From Euryarchaeota archaeon UBA257 (lineage in GTDB: Archaea > Thermoplasmatota > Poseidoniia > Poseidoniales > Thalassarchaeaceae), in NCBI GenBank assembly GCA_002498985.1, contig DAJO01000030.1, positions 25,675 to 89,674 of the forward strand: a DNA stretch of 64,000 nucleotides. Direction: 5' to 3'. Below, piece after piece: positions 51,301-59,548 of the stretch (position 1 is its first letter; every line of letters starts with the position of its first letter). The notes below the pieces were generated by a model. It did no database searches and had not been told where the DNA came from. It saw nothing but the letters and a program-made list of their open reading frames with translations. A program made the translations under genes and the position numbers.

Positions 51301-52734
51301 ATGAACCACCCTCGGAAGTGTATGGAAGTTCAGACCCTAATACGGATTTCGGGTCTTCAAATTCATAGAGGTAGCCGCCTTGTAATATCAGATTTTGATT
51401 TTGAATTATTGGAAGGAGAGGTGGTTACTTTAGTGGGTCCAAATGGTTGCGGTAAGACCACATTACTCGAATCTATTGCAGGTATGCATACAATTTCTTC
51501 TGGATCAGTCTATTGGAAAGACGACTTATCGGAAATGAAATTAGTAAGAGATTCAGATGGTAGAAGAAATTCTTTACCTCCAATGGGTTTAACTCTACAA
51601 AAGAACGGAATATCAGGCGAGGAAACGGTTGAAGAAAGAATAAAAACAGTATTGACAGTTTCTGGTTGCGAATTCGATGATATCAAAGTCCTAGAATTAC
51701 TTGATTGTTGGGGTCTTAAACATAGAATTTCAGATAGAGTTTCTCAATTGTCTGGAGGATTAGCTAGACGACTCTCGGTACTTTCAGGACTTGCACCTGC
51801 TTTGCTATCTAAAAAATCTCGAGTCGTACTACTAGACGAACCTTCAGAAGGACTAGATAAATCTGCCAAATTGCTATTGATTAATTGGCTGAAGGCTCTA
51901 ATTTTAAGAGGTCATGGCATAGTTATAGCAACACATGATTCTGACTTAATTTCAATAGCAAATAGAACACTCACATTTACTGATAATAAAGAAATTAATC
52001 TTAGTTCCCAATCGCAACCAGATTCAGATTTCATAATCCCTAATTCTACAAATAATGTTCCAATAAAAAAAGTCTCCAGTCTATTCAATTGGGCTTACAG
52101 GATGGAAAAAAGAAATCCAATCGATACAATCAATCGTCTAATCCCTGCAATTCTTGCACTATTGCTGTCCCATGCTTTGGTATCCCAGGAAGAAATATCC
52201 CTCGTAGGAACTGACTTTCTATCCGCCTTAATATTACTTCCCTCCTTTATCTCTGTAGTAATCCCTCCTGCTTTGATTAGCAGATATGCAGAAGAAAATT
52301 GTGGTCGATGGTGGTCAGCAGTAATAGGGCCCAAATTCCGTCTTTCATCATCTATTATTGGTTCCTCGATTTTACTTCCAATACCATTAATTTATGTTTC
52401 ATGGTTTATTCTTTCCGATAATTTATTCATTCCTAATGATTCTGTAGTCTATTGGTTATGGTTACCTTGCTTAGTAATGTATTTTGTTGCAATTGCAGCC
52501 TCATCACTGCATTTGTTGGTTTCAGATTTGAGAAGATCAGGAGCCTCTGTTGTGGCTCTTCTCTTGTTAGTTCTAGTTTGGCCATTTATTGAGCTGGTGG
52601 ATTCTCTAGAAATGATTTTTCTCAATGGTATGAGTTGGGGATTTTCATTAGAAGAACCAATTTTTATGATGTTTCTGGCGGGTATAATTAGTTTATTGGT
52701 GTGGATGGTTTCTGTTTATCTTCCGGAAGCATAA
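51301..52734 (+). CDS. ccmAB: Cytochrome c biogenesis CcmA-CcmB fusion protein
   Basis: 477 aa. The first 230 residues are an ABC ATPase of the CcmA type: Walker A GPNGCGKTT (46-54), signature SQLSGGLARRLSVLSGL (about 148-162), Walker B RVVLLDEPSEGLD and IATHDS. From about 260 to the end there are six hydrophobic helices as in CcmB, starting NPIDTINRLIPAILALLLSH. The two are separate genes in other system I operons, so this is a fused subunit. CcmAB couples ATP hydrolysis to release of haem-loaded CcmE. ATG at 51301 or 51322 are both possible starts; the gene is followed by ccmC and an overlooked ccmD. Confidence 0.85.
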   Translation: MNHPRKCMEVQTLIRISGLQIHRGSRLVISDFDFELLEGEVVTLVGPNGCGKTTLLESIAGMHTISSGSVYWKDDLSEMKLVRDSDGRRNSLPPMGLTLQKNGISGEETVEERIKTVLTVSGCEFDDIKVLELLDCWGLKHRISDRVSQLSGGLARRLSVLSGLAPALLSKKSRVVLLDEPSEGLDKSAKLLLINWLKALILRGHGIVIATHDSDLISIANRTLTFTDNKEINLSSQSQPDSDFIIPNSTNNVPIKKVSSLFNWAYRMEKRNPIDTINRLIPAILALLLSHALVSQEEISLVGTDFLSALILLPSFISVVIPPALISRYAEENCGRWWSAVIGPKFRLSSSIIGSSILLPIPLIYVSWFILSDNLFIPNDSVVYWLWLPCLVMYFVAIAASSLHLLVSDLRRSGASVVALLLLVLVWPFIELVDSLEMIFLNGMSWGFSLEEPIFMMFLAGIISLLVWMVSVYLPEA

Positions 52735-52754
52735 AAACGAGCATTCATCATATA

Positions 52755-53486
52755 GTGACCTCTCCCAAGTTTGTGCCTTCAATGAAATATTATGGTTGGG
52801 GTTTGACATGCATAGGTGGAGCAGGCGTTTTACTAACTGCAATTATGGGTTACACATATGCGCCCTTAGTACAATCTCCGCCATTTAGATCTCCAGAAGC
52901 CTATCGAATATTATTTTGGCATGTTCCTTTTGCTTGGACCTCTTTCCTTTCCTTTTGTCTATTATTTATTGGGGCAATATCTTGGTTTTTAAAGAGGAAA
53001 GAATGGGGCTGGAATTTATTTTGTACAGGCTCTGATTTAGGCCTTCTGTTTGGTTTAGGGGTTGTTATTTCAGGTCCAATTTGGGGTTCTGCTGAATGGG
53101 GTGTGCCATGGGATTGGGGTGATCTTAGATTGAATACATTTGGTTTACTAACTGCTGTAGCATTATTCATCGTTCTATCACGAAAAGCACAACCAGATGG
53201 AATCGAAACCAGAGACACTCTTTCTACAGTAGGATTATTCGGCTTTGCATTAGTGCCAATTACTGCTGTAGCAACTACCGTTTACCAGAAAAGACACCCC
53301 TCTGTTGTAATCGCAGAATCTAGCGAAACAGGTTTAGATCCTAAAATGCTCCAAGTCCTAATTTTGGGCGTGATATCTTTCTGGATATTAATGGCGGGGC
53401 TTTCTCTTCTAACTTATATCTCATACAATATGGAATATGAGTTAAGAAGATTGCTTGAAAAAATAGACGATGAGGTGGTCCATTGA
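52755..53486 (+). CDS. ccmC: Haem-handling protein CcmC
   Basis: Polytopic inner-membrane protein with six TM helices. The haem-binding WWD motif is clear (GSAEWGVPWDWGDLRLNTF), with flanking His residues in LFWHVPFAWTSF and VYQKRHPSVV as axial ligands. CcmC attaches haem to CcmE in system I cytochrome c maturation. GTG at 52755 is chosen because TSPKFVPSMKYYGWGL corresponds to the short cytosolic N-terminus of the family; ATG at 52782 would start inside it, and the frame is open further upstream (52701) into ccmAB. Confidence 0.9.
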   Translation: MTSPKFVPSMKYYGWGLTCIGGAGVLLTAIMGYTYAPLVQSPPFRSPEAYRILFWHVPFAWTSFLSFCLLFIGAISWFLKRKEWGWNLFCTGSDLGLLFGLGVVISGPIWGSAEWGVPWDWGDLRLNTFGLLTAVALFIVLSRKAQPDGIETRDTLSTVGLFGFALVPITAVATTVYQKRHPSVVIAESSETGLDPKMLQVLILGVISFWILMAGLSLLTYISYNMEYELRRLLEKIDDEVVH

Positions 53487-53635
53487 ACGGTTTTATTTCA
53501 TATTTAGTTACTTACTCAATCTTAGGTTTTTTATTGAGTTATTATATTGTTCATATGGGTAGGAGATTGGACCATCTCAGAATAAGAATTAGGGAGTGTA
53601 AACTGTCATTAGGTGATAATGACTCGAAAATTTAG
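53483..53635 (+). CDS. ccmD: CcmD-like small membrane protein
   Basis: A 50-aa frame not obvious in a length-filtered search. It starts at TTG 53483, overlapping the end of ccmC (the TTG lies within the ccmC stop CATTGA), with GAGGTGG (53472-53478) 4-5 nt upstream. One TM helix (ISYLVTYSILGFLLSYYIV) is followed by a basic region (HMGRRLDHLRIRIREC). Size, one TM helix, aromatic residues in the helix, and position directly after ccmC are all as in CcmD, which holds the CcmABC-CcmE complex together. Confidence 0.7.
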   Translation: MNGFISYLVTYSILGFLLSYYIVHMGRRLDHLRIRIRECKLSLGDNDSKI

Positions 53636-53679
53636 TTTTTGACTCACGAATCATTCTAATGCACTACGCTTTCGCAGGC

Positions 53680-54747
53680 ATGAGTAATATGTCCAAAGAT
53701 GCATTTTGTATTGTTTGTGGAGATTCTTCCAAACTTTCTTCTAATCGTCTATGTGAATCATGTTTTCGCAAGCGTGTAACATTATCCAAAGTCCCAAAGA
53801 CTATTCAGCAATTTCGATGTCCTAAATGTGAGTCATATGAAATTAGAGGCCGTTGGTCAAAGATGAATCAAGAATCGTTGGCAGATTTGAGGATTCGTGA
53901 TAATTTAGAACTAGATGAAAGAGCGGAAGATGTGAATGTTGGATTTGCTTTACAGATTATTGATGATAGAACCAATAGAATTCATCTTGATGTGTCTGGA
54001 ATGATAGATAATTTCTTTTTTGAAGATAGTTTTGAAGTTTTATTGCAAACTAGCAATGCAATTTGCACTCCTTGTACAAGAAAAGATGGTGCGTATTTTG
54101 AGGCCATTGTCCAACTCCGTTCTGCAGGAAGAAAATTATCTGAGAAAGAACTAAAAGAATTAAGAAGTACTTTAGACGAAATGTTAGATGGAATGGAAGC
54201 GGATCCAATGTTTTTCATTACTAAAGAAGGCATTGTAACAGGAGGTTGGGATTTACAACTTGGATCTAAATCCATGGCGAGAAACTGGGCTCGTATTTTG
54301 ACAAAGAAATTTGGTGGTACCGTAAAGGAGACATCTACAGTTGTTGGAATGAGGGATGGTATTGAGATTACAAGACTCACTGTGAGCTACAGGAAACCTG
54401 CTTATGATGTTGGAGATGTAGTGAAATTAAATAACGATTTATGGATGATTGATTCCTGGCAAAAAGATGGTCCAATAATCCGCCGATTGAAATTTTTTCA
54501 TCGCACAGGAGCTTCGTGGAGAGATATGGAAAAGGCTAGAATAATTTGTTCTCGCTCAGAACAATTTATTGTTGATATTTTGAATCGAGATAGTTCTGCT
54601 GCGGAAGTAATGACTCCTCACGATTACACTATGGCGACCGTTGCTTTACCCTATGACGATGATAAGAATTTAACAAAACTACGCATTGGGTTCATAGAAG
54701 ATATATGGGTAGCATTACCCGGGTTTGTTAACGAGGTGGATATATGA
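53680..54747 (+). CDS. nmd3: NMD3-family ribosome protein
   Basis: About 355 aa. N-terminal zinc-binding region: FCIVCGDSSKLSSNRLCESCF and QQFRCPKCESYEIRGRW (four CxxC), followed by the NMD3 core with TPCTRKDGAYFEAIVQLR. In eukaryotes NMD3 is the 60S export adaptor; archaeal homologues are thought to bind the large subunit during maturation. The start is uncertain: ATG 53659, 53680 or 53689; the first Cys is only six residues after 53689. The PGI/PMI gene begins in its stop (ATATGAATATG). Upstream is the ccm operon, 44 nt away; no functional tie is obvious. Confidence 0.88.
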   Translation: MSNMSKDAFCIVCGDSSKLSSNRLCESCFRKRVTLSKVPKTIQQFRCPKCESYEIRGRWSKMNQESLADLRIRDNLELDERAEDVNVGFALQIIDDRTNRIHLDVSGMIDNFFFEDSFEVLLQTSNAICTPCTRKDGAYFEAIVQLRSAGRKLSEKELKELRSTLDEMLDGMEADPMFFITKEGIVTGGWDLQLGSKSMARNWARILTKKFGGTVKETSTVVGMRDGIEITRLTVSYRKPAYDVGDVVKLNNDLWMIDSWQKDGPIIRRLKFFHRTGASWRDMEKARIICSRSEQFIVDILNRDSSAAEVMTPHDYTMATVALPYDDDKNLTKLRIGFIEDIWVALPGFVNEVDI

Positions 54748-55784
54748 ATATGAAAGATATTGAAGAACTTGTTAAAGAATTAGATTCGCAGGATATGGTA
54801 GGATATACTCGTAAATTCATTGATGATTTTGAATTGGCAATCTCTAATGAGATAAAGATTGATGAAGATAAAGACTGGTCCGGAGTTCTCTGTTTAGGAA
54901 TGGGTGGTTCTGGTGCTGGAGGAATGTTTCTTTCAACTTTAGCTGACTATTCGGGAGGAATTCCCTTTGTAATATGGAGGGATTATGGCCTCCCATCTTG
55001 GTGGGGCCCAGATTGGTTGGTTTTAGCGACGTCTTATTCTGGCAATACAGAAGAAACAATTGATGGTATCGAAGAGGCTTTACAATCAGGAGGGACTGTA
55101 ATTGGGATTTCATCAGGTGGAAAACTTGAGAAGTTAATTTCTGAAAATGAAGAATCACTATTCCTTTCTGTTCCAGGTGGTCAAATGCCTAGGTCCGCAT
55201 TTGGACATTTGTTTGGAAGACAATTATCTGTGTGCTGGGCTTTAGGAATAATTGAGAAGCCAGATGATAAAGAGATTTTGAAAATGATCGAACGTCTACG
55301 TTCATCTTCCACTGACTTCGATATAAGTGGTGGAAATGGATTAGTTGTTTCAGTAGCCAAATCAATGCTAAATAGACAAATAGGGATTATCGCACCTACT
55401 ATTTTGATTCCTGCGGCGCGCCGTTTTGCAAATCAGTTAAATGAAAATTCAAATGTTTTTGCACGCCCTTCAGAGTTGCCTGAAATGAACCATAATGAGA
55501 TAGTAGCATGGTCTTCGGCTAATGAAAATGAGCATTCTATAATTTATTTTTCATGCGAAAATATCCATTCTAGAGTTCATTCAAGAATGAATTGGATGTT
55601 AGAAAATATTGATAATGATAGTTCTTGGATAATTGACTGTGAGGGGGAAAGTCTTCTTGAAAGGTTACTCTATGCTTCACATATTTCTGATTGGATAAGT
55701 GTTGCTTTAGCATTACTGCAAGGAGTTGATCCTTCTGAGATGAGCTCTATCGTGAATCTTAAATCTCATCTTTCTAAAATCTAA
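54744..55784 (+). CDS. Bifunctional phosphoglucose/phosphomannose isomerase
   Basis: 346 aa, the archaeal PGI/PMI family. Seen: LGMGGSGAGGMFLS and the SIS-domain ATSYSGNTEETIDGI loop, GISSGGKLEK, SVPGGQMPRSAFGHLFG, and near the active site RFANQLNENSNVFARPSELPEMNHNEIVAW, where the Glu and the His (NHNEI) are catalytic. Interconverts glucose-6-P and fructose-6-P, and mannose-6-P, feeding glycolysis/gluconeogenesis and sugar-nucleotide pathways. It overlaps nmd3 by 4 nt (ATGA); its stop shares CTAA with the convergent M23 gene. Confidence 0.93.
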   Translation: MNMKDIEELVKELDSQDMVGYTRKFIDDFELAISNEIKIDEDKDWSGVLCLGMGGSGAGGMFLSTLADYSGGIPFVIWRDYGLPSWWGPDWLVLATSYSGNTEETIDGIEEALQSGGTVIGISSGGKLEKLISENEESLFLSVPGGQMPRSAFGHLFGRQLSVCWALGIIEKPDDKEILKMIERLRSSSTDFDISGGNGLVVSVAKSMLNRQIGIIAPTILIPAARRFANQLNENSNVFARPSELPEMNHNEIVAWSSANENEHSIIYFSCENIHSRVHSRMNWMLENIDNDSSWIIDCEGESLLERLLYASHISDWISVALALLQGVDPSEMSSIVNLKSHLSKI

Positions 55785-56362
55785 TAGATTGGTCCAAGAA
55801 CTAATCTTGGGTCCGGATAATTTTCCAAAGCCTCATCTCTCTTTTTTGGATCTACAACTCCCGGCATATCGTGAGTCTCAGGTTCATTAATTGATAGTTG
55901 AAAATGCAAATGTGATTCCCAACCCCCATTTTCATGTTTATCTCCCATCCAACAAATTACTTCTCCACGTGAAATCTTCTGACCTATTTTTTTCCCTTTG
56001 ATTGATTCAGCACTTAGATGCCCATATAAAGCCCAAATTGGCTTATTATCAACCAAGTGTTTTGTGATGACAACATATCCATAGTCTCCGTCTGCAGGGT
56101 TATATCCGAAATGCGAAATCTCTCCTTGGTCAAATGCCATACAAGGTGTACCCACTGGAGCCCCAATATCTATGCCAATATGTAGGAATCTACCATCTGA
56201 AAATAGATCAGTAGAATACATCCCAGGTCTTAATTCATCATATCTCCCTATGTCATATTCAAATCTTGATGGAGTGTAGTTTCCTCCAGTGAAATCTCTG
56301 ACCTCGTACTCATTTGGTAGATCAACTACTGGATGGTATCTGCCGGTTTGCCACTTAATCAT
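55781..56362 (-). CDS. M23-family (LytM-like) peptidase domain protein, no signal peptide
   Basis: 193 aa. The M23 zinc-site pattern is complete: HIGIDIGAPVGTP (HxxxD), YGHLSAESIKGKK, and HLHFQLSI (HxH). The first 70 residues are unknown. M23 enzymes usually cut peptidoglycan, which archaea lack, and no signal peptide or TM segment is present, so a cytosolic or other peptidase role is possible. Downstream of rmuC (24-nt gap). Confidence 0.85.
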   Translation of the reverse strand: MIKWQTGRYHPVVDLPNEYEVRDFTGGNYTPSRFEYDIGRYDELRPGMYSTDLFSDGRFLHIGIDIGAPVGTPCMAFDQGEISHFGYNPADGDYGYVVITKHLVDNKPIWALYGHLSAESIKGKKIGQKISRGEVICWMGDKHENGGWESHLHFQLSINEPETHDMPGVVDPKKRDEALENYPDPRLVLGPIY

Positions 56363-56386
56363 GCACTCGGATTAGGGTCAGGGTTT

Positions 56387-57625
56387 TCATTCCTTTTCCT
56401 GACTCTCTTCATTCATAACAGTCGGCGTCCTTACTGCCTCAGTAATAGATTTTTGTTCAACTAAATTTTTAGGTAAGTTTGTAGCAATATCTAGTTTCTC
56501 TAGTTTACGGCCCTGAGGTAGTACATTAGTTTCCCATGACCCAACCGCTTTATTATAGAATTTAGATGCTTGACCCAACTTATTACCTACTTCGGCAAAA
56601 TGTTCACTCCAAGTTGCCATTCTTTTGTAAAATAATTGTGCAACTTCAACCACTTCTTTTGCTTCTTCGGCAAATCTAACTTGTTGCCAATATAATGCAG
56701 CAGTTCTTAGTAATGCGATTAGAGAAGCAGGAGATGTAATTATGACCCCTCTATTCATTGCATCAGAGTGTAATGTAGGGTCTACTTCAAAGGCGGCAGA
56801 AACTAATGCTTCAGATGGTACAAACATTACTACGAAATCAGCCCTTCCTGAAACCTTTGTCAAATATCCCTTTTCTGCCAATTTATTCATTGTTTCTCGC
56901 ATTGATTTTGCATGTTGAATTAATTTTTCTTGTCTTGCATCTAGGTTTTCAATTTCTAATGCTTCAAGATAATGTTTACCACTTGTTTTTGCATCAATTG
57001 GAATAGATCCATCACCTGGAAGGCGAACTACGACATCAGGAATAAGCCCTGATGCACCCTTTTGTTCTAGGAAATCAGTATGTTTAGTCATACCTGCCAT
57101 CTCAAGTAAATTCCTAAGGGCGATTTCACCCCAATCTCCTCTAACTGAGGAACTTTTTCGAAGTGCTGTTGAAAGATTTGAAGCTTCTTTCCCTAAACTT
57201 TCTGTACGTATTCCCAGGTCTGTAATTTGTCGCTTTATCCCAGCATAAGCATCTATCCTTTCCTTCTCTAGATCTTTGGAAAATTTCTCTAAATCATTAA
57301 GAGACTTTACCATTGGACCGAATAATGAATCAATTTCTTTCTGCCTAGCAATATGGTCTTTTTCTGCTGAAATCTGTACCTTTCCAAGCCTCTCCTCAGC
57401 CAGTTTAAGAAATTCTTCAGAATTTTTTCTCCCTAAATCGGTTACTAGATTTTGTATTTCTGCCTTTACTCTAAGTTCTGAGGTTGCGATTGCCTCTTCT
57501 TTTGCCTTTATCCTCTCTTCTTTTCTAATTACTTCACCACTTAATTTCTGCCTAGCAAGTAGCCAACCTATTACCGCACCAAGAGTCAAGCCAATAGCAA
57601 CATAGACAATTCCCATCGTATTCAT
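56387..57625 (-). CDS. rmuC: RmuC-family recombination protein
   Basis: 412 aa. An N-terminal membrane anchor (GIVYVAIGLTLGAVIGWLLA), a coiled coil of about 100 residues, and the RmuC nuclease-like domain: RGDWGEIALRNLLEMAGM, PDVVVRLPGDGSIPIDAK, FVVMFVPSEALVSAAF. Bacterial RmuC limits inversion at repeats and is linked to defence against foreign DNA; in an archaeon it is probably of bacterial origin. M23 gene follows. Divergent from asd, whose start lies about 110 nt away. Confidence 0.9.
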   Translation of the reverse strand: MNTMGIVYVAIGLTLGAVIGWLLARQKLSGEVIRKEERIKAKEEAIATSELRVKAEIQNLVTDLGRKNSEEFLKLAEERLGKVQISAEKDHIARQKEIDSLFGPMVKSLNDLEKFSKDLEKERIDAYAGIKRQITDLGIRTESLGKEASNLSTALRKSSSVRGDWGEIALRNLLEMAGMTKHTDFLEQKGASGLIPDVVVRLPGDGSIPIDAKTSGKHYLEALEIENLDARQEKLIQHAKSMRETMNKLAEKGYLTKVSGRADFVVMFVPSEALVSAAFEVDPTLHSDAMNRGVIITSPASLIALLRTAALYWQQVRFAEEAKEVVEVAQLFYKRMATWSEHFAEVGNKLGQASKFYNKAVGSWETNVLPQGRKLEKLDIATNLPKNLVEQKSITEAVRTPTVMNEESQEKE

Positions 57626-57734
57626 AATACTTGGTTAAAATTGACAGTATTTGAACTTGTAGATTTTTCCTTTGTTACTAATCTGTAAACAGTTCTTATT
57701 AGGCAGATGTTCTTCATCGTATTACGTGATCACC

Positions 57735-58856
57735 ATGCGACCTGTGAATTGTGCAGTTCTTGGCTCAAGAGGTTTAGTTGCTCAGAGATATCTTCAAAGA
57801 TTAGTAAACCATGATTGGTTTAATCCAGTATCTATAATAGGTTCAAGTTCTACAGTAGGCATGAATATTCAAGATTTACCTTGGAACCTTGATGAACCAA
57901 GGCCTCAATTGCCAAATATTACTGTTTTGGGATTAAATAATTTTGACGCACTTGTGAGTGAATTAAAAGAAAAAAACGTCTCAGTAATATTTTCTGCATT
58001 ACCCGACTCCATTGCTAATGAAGTAGAGCAGCCTCTAGCTGAAAGAGGGTTTTGCGTAATTAGTCACGCATTAATTCATAGATTGAAAAGAGATGTTCCT
58101 CTGGTAATTCCAGATATTAATTCTGATCATTTAAAAATATTAGAATCTCAAAGTTTTGGTACAGGTTCATTAATTTCTTGTAGTAATTGTATGGTTGTCC
58201 CTATTGCTTTGACCTTGTATCCTTTAATGGTAGAATATGATTTTTCTTCAGTTAATATAGTTACAGAACAATCGTTATCTGGTGGAGGTAGGAAGATGTT
58301 AGAAAGAGGTCGAAGTGGTCTAACTATTGATTCTTCGATTCCTGGTGAATCCGAAAGTATTATTTCTGAATTAAATAGAATATTAGGTAAAAAAAATGAA
58401 GGTATTTTCCAAGAAGCAAATTTGGATGTGAAAGTTTGGTGTTCTAGATCTAGTCATGATTTCGGACATTTAGCCACATTAGAGATATTTTTTTCAAATA
58501 ATATCAGTGCCCATGAGATAATAGAAGCATGGCAGAATTTCTCATCCGATACTTTTGATTCCCGACTCCCGTCCTCATCAAAGATTATCAACTTTGTAGA
58601 CGGAAAATTAGATCTAATTAAACATAGATGGGGTGACTCAATCGCTAATCTGCCGGATAAAAATCTTAGCGCTGGAATGTCAGTTTATGTAGGTGAAATT
58701 GAAGTCACGGGTGAGAAATTAAAATTCAAGTTATTGTCCGATAATACTATTCGTGGGGCTGCAGGGTATGGGGTTCTCCTCGCTGAACTACTACTTGCTG
58801 AAGAAATAATTCAAGATAATTATCTAACCAATACTAGTTTTAATAGAAGTAATTGA
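57735..58856 (+). CDS. asd: Aspartate-semialdehyde dehydrogenase
   Basis: 373 aa from the ATG at 57735 (with GTGATCACC before it). Rossmann start NCAVLGSRGLVAQRYLQ; the catalytic Cys sits in SCSNCMVVPIALTL; the base His appears as RSSHDFGHLATLEIFF. Reduces aspartyl phosphate to the semialdehyde, giving threonine, methionine and lysine precursors. Relatives of the archaeal/fungal-type Asd. The frame begins 63 nt earlier at 57672, in a non-conserved region. The METTL5-like gene follows after 26 nt. Confidence 0.92.
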   Translation: MRPVNCAVLGSRGLVAQRYLQRLVNHDWFNPVSIIGSSSTVGMNIQDLPWNLDEPRPQLPNITVLGLNNFDALVSELKEKNVSVIFSALPDSIANEVEQPLAERGFCVISHALIHRLKRDVPLVIPDINSDHLKILESQSFGTGSLISCSNCMVVPIALTLYPLMVEYDFSSVNIVTEQSLSGGGRKMLERGRSGLTIDSSIPGESESIISELNRILGKKNEGIFQEANLDVKVWCSRSSHDFGHLATLEIFFSNNISAHEIIEAWQNFSSDTFDSRLPSSSKIINFVDGKLDLIKHRWGDSIANLPDKNLSAGMSVYVGEIEVTGEKLKFKLLSDNTIRGAAGYGVLLAELLLAEEIIQDNYLTNTSFNRSN

Positions 58857-58882
58857 TATGCACAATCTTCTCGGGTAATTAA

Positions 58883-59494
58883 ATGAGATTACGTCATCTA
58901 GCCATTTCTCTTTCAAAATTAGAACCACATCCCTGTGAGGATGTTGATTTAGAACAGTACTCTACCGATGGAAACATTGCATCACAATTCATATCATCAA
59001 TAGTCTCATTTGGGGACTTATCTCCTGATTCAATTATTGGTGACTTGGGTGCTGGAAACGGTGTCTTAGGGATTGGTGCATTGAAACTTGGTGCAAAAAA
59101 ATGTATATTTCTAGAAGCAGACAAGAAAGCTTGTGAAATATTGCATGAAAATTTAGTTTTAAATAATTTTAATGAATCCGGAATAATAATTAATGAGTTT
59201 TTGGATACTAATACCAACTTCCCTAAAGTTGATTTGATTATCTGCAATCCTCCTTGGGGTAGACAAAAAGAAAAAGCAGATCGCCCATTTTTGGATTTAA
59301 TCATAAAAAATGGAACAGTTTCTCACTTAATGCATAGTTCCCATGCAACTCATTTACGACCCTTCTTCGAATCAAGAAATTGGTCTGTTGAAAAATCTGA
59401 CGAATATGATTTTATTTTACCAGCCAATTTTTCTCACCATCGGAAAGAAAAAGAGTCTACTAAGGTGTCATTTTGGCGTTTTTCACCAAACTGA
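58883..59494 (+). CDS. METTL5-like rRNA N6-adenine methyltransferase
   Basis: 203 aa. Class I SAM methyltransferase fold: GDLGAGNGVLGIGALKLG (SAM site) and the adenine-N6 catalytic motif NPPWGRQ. The N-terminal LEQYSTDGNIASQFISS is the METTL5 substrate helix. METTL5 methylates one adenosine in small-subunit rRNA; in archaea a homologous 16S role is expected. Trp replaces the usual Phe of NPPF; such variation occurs in the family. Confidence 0.86.
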   Translation: MRLRHLAISLSKLEPHPCEDVDLEQYSTDGNIASQFISSIVSFGDLSPDSIIGDLGAGNGVLGIGALKLGAKKCIFLEADKKACEILHENLVLNNFNESGIIINEFLDTNTNFPKVDLIICNPPWGRQKEKADRPFLDLIIKNGTVSHLMHSSHATHLRPFFESRNWSVEKSDEYDFILPANFSHHRKEKESTKVSFWRFSPN

Positions 59495-59548
59495 TTTTTT
59501 ATATTTTGACCCGTGTTCTTCATAGGTGAATCATTAGTCGCGTAAGCA

